Notes under the pieces: model-generated | Databases searched by the model: none | Seen by the model: only the letters and a program-made list of their open reading frames with translations | Told to the model about the DNA's origin: nothing | In this document: positions 58,285 to 64,000 of the stretch, piece by piece | How the letters are laid out: the number at the start of each line of letters is the position of its first letter | Position numbering within the stretch: the first letter of the stretch is position 1 | Assembly: GCA_030248195.1 (NCBI GenBank) | Contig: JASAND010013350.1 | Location: 1 to 64,000 of the forward strand | Direction of reading: 5' to 3' | Length of the DNA stretch: 64,000 bases | Source of the DNA: Trissonchulus latispiculum | Taxonomy: Eukaryota > Nematoda > Enoplea > Enoplida > Ironidae | Made by a program: the position numbers and the translations under genes

Positions 58285-58690
58285 ATTTTATAATTCTCAG
58301 GAGGAGGAGAATCCGCTAAAACCTACCCCAAAAAGGCTGAGGAAATCGGCCTCAGCAGGAAGCATCGGACTGTACTGGCCCAACTTAGAAGTAAAGGATA
58401 CTGCACCCTGTTGGCCCAGTACAGACACCGAATTGGAATAGCACAGACTCCTGTTTGCCCTAGCTGTGGCGAGCAGGAGGAGGACCTGCACCACCTTATA
58501 GTCGACTGTCCCGCCCATACCACTATCCGTACCCGGTACCTTGGGCCCAATTCCTCCCTCGGGGTCTTGTCGGAGGAGCCTCTGGCTGTGGTGGAATTCC
58601 TAAGGGGTGCGGGGAGGCTAGACTAGCCTCTCTGGTCATATTGGGATTCCCAGAAGATCCAGGAAAACAACAACAACAACAACAACAAAC
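58285..58690 (+). mobile_element. LINE 3' end with zinc knuckle and (CAA)n tail
   Basis: The + frame reads RKHRTVLAQLRSKGY, AQYRHRIGIA, CPSCGEQEEDLHHLIVDCPA and ends GRLD-stop at 58624-58626. This is the C-terminal cysteine/histidine knuckle region of Jockey/R1-like LINE ORF2, following an RNase H-like segment. One frameshift separates the first part. The tail CAACAACAACAACAACAA ends the element at about 58688. Confidence 0.85.
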
Positions 58691-59070
58691 CAATGTGTTC
58701 TGTTACAGGAGGTTATAGTTACCCCCCCCCCTTCAAAGTGTCGGTCTCAATCCCTCACCACCCACCCCCTCTGAAAATGTTGTCCATGAGCTACTTGCGA
58801 CGTGAAGTATTGAGATTCACCCAATACCGTCTCCTCTTATCTTGCTGAGGGATTGTTCCGTCCACGGTTTCTCCGGTTTTATTAAAAGCAACATTTTGTC
58901 AACAAAACAGGAAAAATTGTGAATTGTTATCAGAACCTTAGGTCTTAAGTAGCAATGATTGATTTCTTTCTGACAAGAGAACTACTGTAAATCCTACTGG
59001 TAACACTAATCATCTGTGCCATGTTCATTCTGATCTGAAGTGAATACGATTCTTGTGTGCTTTTTTGTAG
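58691..59070. other. Region upstream of zinc-finger gene
   Basis: No repeats or coding sequence recognised. It ends in the pyrimidine tract and acceptor TTTTTTGTAG (59061-59070), implying an upstream non-coding first exon somewhere to the left. Confidence 0.45.
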
Positions 59071-59153
59071 AACTCTTCACATATGCGGCTACTTATTGAA
59101 GCGGACAGATAATAGAGGCTTTATCCTGGAGGAGGGTGTGTGGAACTGTAGAA

Positions 59154-59262
59154 ATGTTGGAGCTTGGAGCGGTGGTTTTACCGAAAGAAGAGGTGATTGA
59201 CTGGGATGATGCGCATCCGGATGAAGAAGGTGGTGGGACTGTGGCACAGAGTGATCAGTTGA
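59154..59262 (+). CDS. C2H2 zinc-finger protein, first coding exon
   Basis: ATG at 59154 opens MLELGAVVLPKEEVIDWDDA, then an acidic/glycine stretch to SDQL. An in-frame TGA at 59097 lies upstream with no ATG between, which supports this start. The exon appears to begin at the acceptor ending 59070, giving 83 bases of 5' UTR. The donor GTATGT at 59263 leaves phase 1, which joins the next exon as N-DDTNYVDG without a stop. A GTTGAG donor five bases earlier would give a stop, so it is excluded. Confidence 0.78.
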
Positions 59263-60958
59263 GTATGTGATTTTTTGGATATTTCGTTGTTGGATATTCT
59301 ACTATTCTGGTCTATATTCCTGGGTAGGAGAGTAAGCTCGATGCATGGTGTTTCTTGCGTCAGGGATGCTGACGTCCTGGCTTATTTTATCTTGGTGGCT
59401 GGAGTGGGGACTGTCCTTCCGATTCGGGTTCCTCCCTCCCACTCGAATAGCCCCTCTCATCTGGCTTACTTGTATGCCAAAATGTATGGGCGGGGGGCTC
59501 GAAGCGGAAGAACTCCCCGAAAATTTTAGATCTATTTGTGTAAAAGCCTCTAAAAATAGCTAAAAACTAATATTCATTCTAGGTGTCTTTAAGCTAAAAT
59601 AGTGAAAATTTCGTTTAAAATCTGGCGATGTCGGGGCATGTTTCAATTCTTTAGCGGAAATGACGTTTTTTGATGTTTTTTCCAAACAAGGTGGTCTTGA
59701 GTTTCAACTTCCAGCGAAGTTGGAAATGTTTTTGAAATTTTAGTCGAAAAACTATGTGTGTTTTGGACAGTCTATCTTCTTTTCCCTTGTAGCCAATTTT
59801 CTTATATATCTCTTGTGGGAGCAATTCCTTGTAGACAACTTCAGTGCTGACCGGCCGACGCGCACCGCAAGGGACGCGTTTCTCTGCATGCTGAGCCTTT
59901 CGCAGGGGTGTTTCAGGGTCTTTTTGGTTTCACGATTTGCGCCAATGCTGCGTCAGGAAAAATTTTATTGCGTCAGGAACTGGGGTCACTGCGTCAAAAA
60001 TAAAATTTATTTTTAAACAATTTAATAAGTATTTTAAACATTATTTTAATGTGTAACCAATGTTTAACTATTTAACCATCAATACACAGCATTAAACACA
60101 TTTTCCACCTGTTTTTCAAATTTTGCATCTTTAAAGCCGACTTTAATGTGTGAAGCATTAAGATCTAGAGAAAGAAGCAACACGGGGGGTCTGGGGGGCG
60201 GAGCCCCCAGAAGTTGATGAATTTTTGCAATTAAGACTCTCCCAGGAATTAATTTAGAGCATTTTCGCGACCAGTTGATGTGGTATTAAGATGGCCGGTT
60301 ATTGCAATATCGAATGTATATTAAAATCTTTTCAAGTGCTACATCTGCAAGCCTTGCAAGCTGTTTCCGCTGCTACATGCGCCCTTATATTCAATGATTA
60401 AAAAATGTTAGTTTGTCAGTCATATCTTAGCACTCAGCAACAAGTAAGAAGGCAGACATGCGGGAGTCTGGGGGCGCAGCCCCCAGCAGAAAATTTTTAG
60501 AAATATCACGTTTGAAACACAATTTTTCTAGCAAGTTTGCACAATTTTGCCTCTAGTTGAAGTTCAAATCCAGCTGCGCCACGCTTGCGTCAGGGCTAAT
60601 TTCATTTGCGTCACACGAAAAAATTTGCGCCATGACGCAGCCCCTGACGCAAAAAAACCATGGTTACCCTGCGCAAGAATTCTAACAGTGCTGACTTGCG
60701 CGCATGGACATGGCACTCTATGCGCTCGGAGCTTGGATTTTATTGGATCGGATCTTCTGATCGGATTTTAGTGGATCGCTTCGCGCTACGCCGCTGAGGT
60801 CAAATGTTGCTGCGTACGGCAAGTGGGTTTCGAATTCTGGCCTATACATGTTTATCCAATATAGGCATTGCACATGTTTACCCAGGATTATGCTCAACAT
60901 GTATAATTTGCTGCTCTTACAATGTGCACAATGTGCATGTGGCTTTGTGTTTGTTTAG
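59263..60958 (+). other. Zinc-finger gene intron 1
   Basis: Donor GTATGT and acceptor TGTTTAG. It contains a TGCGTCA element (59914-60671); the rest is unassigned. Confidence 0.7.
59914..60671. mobile_element. TGCGTCA-repeat element, copy 2
   Basis: Nearly full match to 27471-28181 plus terminal CAGGGTCTTTTTGG and CCATGGTTACCCTG, which begin and end with CAGGGT/ACCCTG. TGCGTCA repeats occur on both sides, and a CTGGGGGGC-GGA-GCCCCCAG hairpin at 60191-60210. No target duplication resolved. Confidence 0.82.
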
Positions 60959-61114
60959 ATGATGACACTAATTATGTTGATGGTTCGCCGCATCCTTATG
61001 ATACTGAGAAAAATAATCCTGGCTCACCTGAGCAGGAAACGGATGAGGAAGATCCAGACATTCTGGAGACGGGTCGATCTGCTGTAGAATTGCTAGCTCG
61101 AAATGAACAGAATG
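60959..61114 (+). CDS. C2H2 zinc-finger protein, second coding exon
   Basis: Acceptor TGTTTAG ends at 60958. The exon reads DDTNYVDGSPHPYDTEKNNP, GSPEQETDEEDPDILETG, RSAVELLARNEQN: an acidic, proline-containing, probably disordered segment. The donor GTATGA at 61115 leaves phase 1, which the third exon completes as glutamate. No domain recognised here; assignment to the gene rests on phase, strand and acidic character. Confidence 0.75.
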
Positions 61115-61137
61115 GTATGAGCAGTATATATGTATGT

Positions 61138-62339
61138 CGTAGCAAGATAGTAAAATTGGCAAGATAGTTATCTTGCTAAGAGTTTGGCAAGATAGTTATC
61201 TTGCTAAAGTTTTAGCAAGATAGTTATCTTGCCACGAAATTTAGCAAGATTCCTATCTTGCTAAACTTGTTGGTAAGATAGTAATCTTACTAGAATTTAG
61301 GAAGATAGCCATCTTACCACTTTCAATGTGAAAGGTGGTTTCAACTTGGAAACAAAGACAGTCATTAATTATCATGTTTTATGCAGTTCAATGAGTTGCA
61401 TCCTCAAACTATTTTATCGACAAAACCTATCTCACAAAATTAGTTCAATATTCACCTACTTAATTTTCCAGTCTTTTTTCAAGAATTTCTGTCTTCTTTA
61501 GTCTCATTTTAATAGTCAGTAATTGTCATAACCATGACGTATATAATATTTGTTACTTAGTTACATACGTAATAATGCAATTTCTATGCATTTTCTACGA
61601 CAAATATTATTTCAGCAACATTACCTGGCTTTTTCCTACAGGGGGGGGTGGGCCCCCCCCCAGAATTTCGTTCCCCCCCCAGACTTGGGTCGCCCCCCCA
61701 GAATCGCCGCCCCCCAGGATTCGGGCCTTCCCCCCCCAGAACTTTTAAGTGCCCGGAAAAATAGGGTTTTGAGGGTAAATTTTGAAAAATTTTTCCGGCT
61801 TCGCCGGATTTTTACTCATTTTTAAGCATTTTTAGCTATTTTAAGCTTAAATTTAAGTTAAAAATAGTTAATTTTTTAGCTCAGCAGCAAAAAATAGCTA
61901 TTTTTAGGCATTTTTTGAAAAATTTTTCTTCCCCCCCCAGAAATCCGTGCCCCCCCCCAGTCCTGGGGGGGACCGCCCCCCAGACTTCCCCCCCCCCAGA
62001 AATTTTTGCCTAGGAAAAAGCCAGATTACAAAGCACAATGGCCAGTTTTAAATTCTTGTGAATGTCCCCCCTTGCGTTAAACTCAGGAACATGATATACT
62101 AATGACTTTCTTTGTTTTCAAATTGAAAACATATTTCATACTGAAACTGGTAAGATAACTATCTTGCTAAATTCTAGTAAGATTACTATCTCACCAACGA
62201 TTTTTGCAAGATAGTAATCTTGCTAAATTTCGTGGCAAGATAACTATCTTGCTAAAATTTTAGCAAGATAACTATCTTGCCAAAGTCTTAGCAAGATTAC
62301 TATCTTACCAATTTTACTATCTTGCTACCACATATACAT
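61138..62339. mobile_element. Foldback element of iterated AGCAAGATA palindromes
   Basis: Both arms (61139-61312 and 62141-62339) consist of five or six copies of AGCAAGATAGTTATCTTGCT-type palindromes with variable spacers (AAATTT, CACGAAATTT). Because each unit is itself palindromic and the arms are mutually inverted, the element can fold at two scales. It lies in zinc-finger intron 2 and has been split by the MITE at 61625. Confidence 0.92.
61625..62024. mobile_element. G-run MITE with ATTAC duplication
   Basis: Ends CTGGCTTTTTCCTA and TAGGAAAAAGCCAG; ATTAC at 61620-61624 and 62025-62029. G/C runs at both sides, CCGGCTTCGCCGG hairpin at 61796. Nested in the foldback. Confidence 0.9.
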
Positions 62340-62890
62340 GATACAACACTGTTAATTTCTTTCTCGAGGAAGAAATTTCACCTTAGAGGCCTAAAATTTA
62401 AGAGTGCTTTTCAGAAAATTGCGTCAAAACTGAATCGACGTAAGTATGCAAAACTGCGAAATTCTGCCGTTATTAATTATTGTGGTGTCGGGTGAATAAT
62501 TTAAAGCAAAATATTCGGTACCTACTGCGTATACCTACGTAGTCCATGTGCGATACGTAATTTTATACTAATCTTTTGACATAATTCTATGATATTGTGT
62601 TTTTCCGTTCTGCTCGGAGATATGACAGAGTTTTCTCTGAGTGCACTTTGACATTTTCTTTTGGTAATTCATGACAGACTTTGTTTTCCGTTTGAATTCG
62701 TTTTCGTAAACACTATCGAGAATTATTTTGTTTGCTTATATTGACAGTATTTGTTGCATCGTTGCAACAGCTCCGGCATAACCCCCAAGCTGGTAGAGTT
62801 ACATTCAGTTTTGTTTGATCATAATAATCAATCTGACACAAGTTTTGTAACTTAACATGTTATTCTACAGTGCTTTTTTCATTGTTTTAG
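62340..62890 (+). other. Zinc-finger intron 2, right part
   Basis: Unique AT-rich sequence ending in acceptor TTGTTTTAG at 62890. Nothing else recognised. Confidence 0.6.
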
Positions 62891-64000
62891 AACCTAATGA
62901 TGCCACATATCGGCGAAGAAGCTCAATGCGGATTCTGAAGAAACGCGTTAAACAGGAACCGGATTCTGTCGATAGCCGCAACCGCAAACAGGATTCGATT
63001 TCATCAGATGACGGCGACGACCCTTCAGATGAGTCTGATTCTGATGAATCAGACAGCAATCCTGATGACTTCGACGAAGACAGCGAAGATTGTACAGATG
63101 ATCAGGACGATGATTGGCAACCGAAACGGGGACAGAAAACCCGGAAAACGCCTGTACAACGAAAGTTTACAAAGGTTCGTACCAAGTCGGCATTGAACAC
63201 TGCGCAGACCAACAATACCTCGGATGGAGACACTCGAAATGGGAAAGCTTCGCGTACTGCCAGCAGGCCGATACCTCATGACTGTGACGTCTGTGGTCGC
63301 TCCTATTCTCGTCGAAGCGATTTGAATGAACACAAACGGATTGCTCATTCCAACGACCGCCCGTTCGAGTGTGCCCTCTGCGGTGCTTCCTTCGCCATCC
63401 AGCGTCAGTTTCGCCAGCACATGCTGACCCACGAGCGTGCTGCGGCGCGTCAACTCATGCAAACCCAGCCATCTGCTCCAATCCCTGAAAACCTGGTGCC
63501 CCCCGTTAAAAGACGTCGTAAACCTTTCAAATGCAACTATTGCGATGCCGTCTTTCCTCGCTCGGGTCTGCGGGATGATCACCAACGTAAGCACACTGGT
63601 GAACTGCCCTTCTCTTGCTCAGTGTGTGGTCGCGGGTGTCGCAGTAAGAGACTCCTGGAATCTCACATGCTCACTCATCAGACGGAAACACCCTTTCCCT
63701 GTACGATCTGCGGTAAAGGGTTCAGAACTCGAGGTCGGGTGCAGAAGCACATGCAGATACATTCTGGTGAGCGGCCCTACGCCTGTAAGTATTGCGAAAA
63801 GGCATTCAAGCAGATGTCTTCCCTGTACTCACATGTGGCACAGCATCATCCTGAGCAGCAGAGCCGTAGGAAGCATGAGTGCTCCGTTTGTGGCAAACAG
63901 TTTGCTCTGCCCTATCGTCTTCGTGCTCACGAGCTGACTCATAAGGAAGCAACTATTGCTTGCGATCAGTGTCCAAGAAAGCTGCGCTCAGAGGCTGCCC
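62891..64000 (+). CDS. C2H2 zinc-finger protein, main exon (runs off window)
   Basis: Continuous open frame from the acceptor at 62890 to the window edge. In protein numbering from 59154: a basic patch with KKRVKQEP (about 105-112) that fits a nuclear signal and a VKQE sumoylation motif; a Ser/Asp/Glu-rich acidic stretch (about 123-164); then C2H2 fingers with C-x2-C-x12-H-x3/4-H at 220-241, 249-269, 303-323, 331-351, 359-379, 387-407, 419-439, and an eighth starting at C446/C449. Only some linkers are the canonical TGE/SGERP type (324, 380). Finger 4 has Cys in place of the usual aromatic residue (GRGC). This is a probable nuclear DNA-binding regulator; the orthologue is not identifiable by eye. 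Confidence 0.93.

Noticed and set aside
63437..63937. 166-codon + frame and a 181-codon minus frame over the zinc-finger exon
   Set aside because: Shadows of the real finger-encoding frame, which is open from 62891 to the window end.

Overview
The window is animal nuclear DNA from a large, repeat-rich genome. Genes are split into short exons with GT/AG splice sites, introns reach 12.6 kb, and almost everything between exons is transposon, foldback or satellite DNA. There are no operons, tRNA or rRNA genes, or CRISPR arrays. The species cannot be fixed from the sequence. A neuropeptide-type precursor, ALG2 and a C2H2 zinc-finger gene indicate a bilaterian animal. The DSLGG peptide core recalls protostome peptides (nematode NLP-5 type, orcokinin B or buccalin type), but that is only a hint.

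Genes, all on the + strand unless stated. (1) A neuropeptide precursor is represented by two homologous phase-0 exons, 7084-7176 and 15595-15705. Each carries the amidation-type unit QYFDSLGGMALG between dibasic sites. The signal-peptide exon was not found. (2) ALG2, a mannosyltransferase of the N-glycan pathway, is spread over 28.5 kb. Confident exons are 26334-26429, 34655-34814, 47407-47561 and 54282-54799. A damaged exon lies near 47960-48155, and one exon (expected between 26430 and 34654) was not found. (3) A C2H2 zinc-finger protein has exons 59154-59262, 60959-61114 and 62891 to the window edge. (4) On the minus strand, 4360-5140 holds a weak two-exon candidate for a small secreted protein.

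Mobile DNA by region. 1-7 kb is mostly unassigned, plus a foldback element containing a ~70-base G run. 9.9-12.9 kb is a long inverted repeat and 13.36-14.85 kb a hAT-type element; both lie in the neuropeptide intron. 15.95-18.74 kb is a LINE reverse transcriptase split by a TTAA-flanked element. 19.2-22.4 kb holds a decayed Ty3/gypsy pol (minus strand). 22.8-26.25 kb is a cluster of non-autonomous elements with ~9-base target duplications, the last ending 83 bases before the ALG2 start codon. 26.4-54.3 kb (ALG2 introns) holds nested elements, a LINE endonuclease fragment, an RTE-like fragment, and satellites with 138-163-base units. 57.3-62.3 kb contains further foldback elements in and before the zinc-finger gene.

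The main results are the insertion stratigraphy read from target duplications and paralogous empty sites (one stack is three levels deep), a GC hairpin module shared by unrelated elements, and the two-copy neuropeptide exon.
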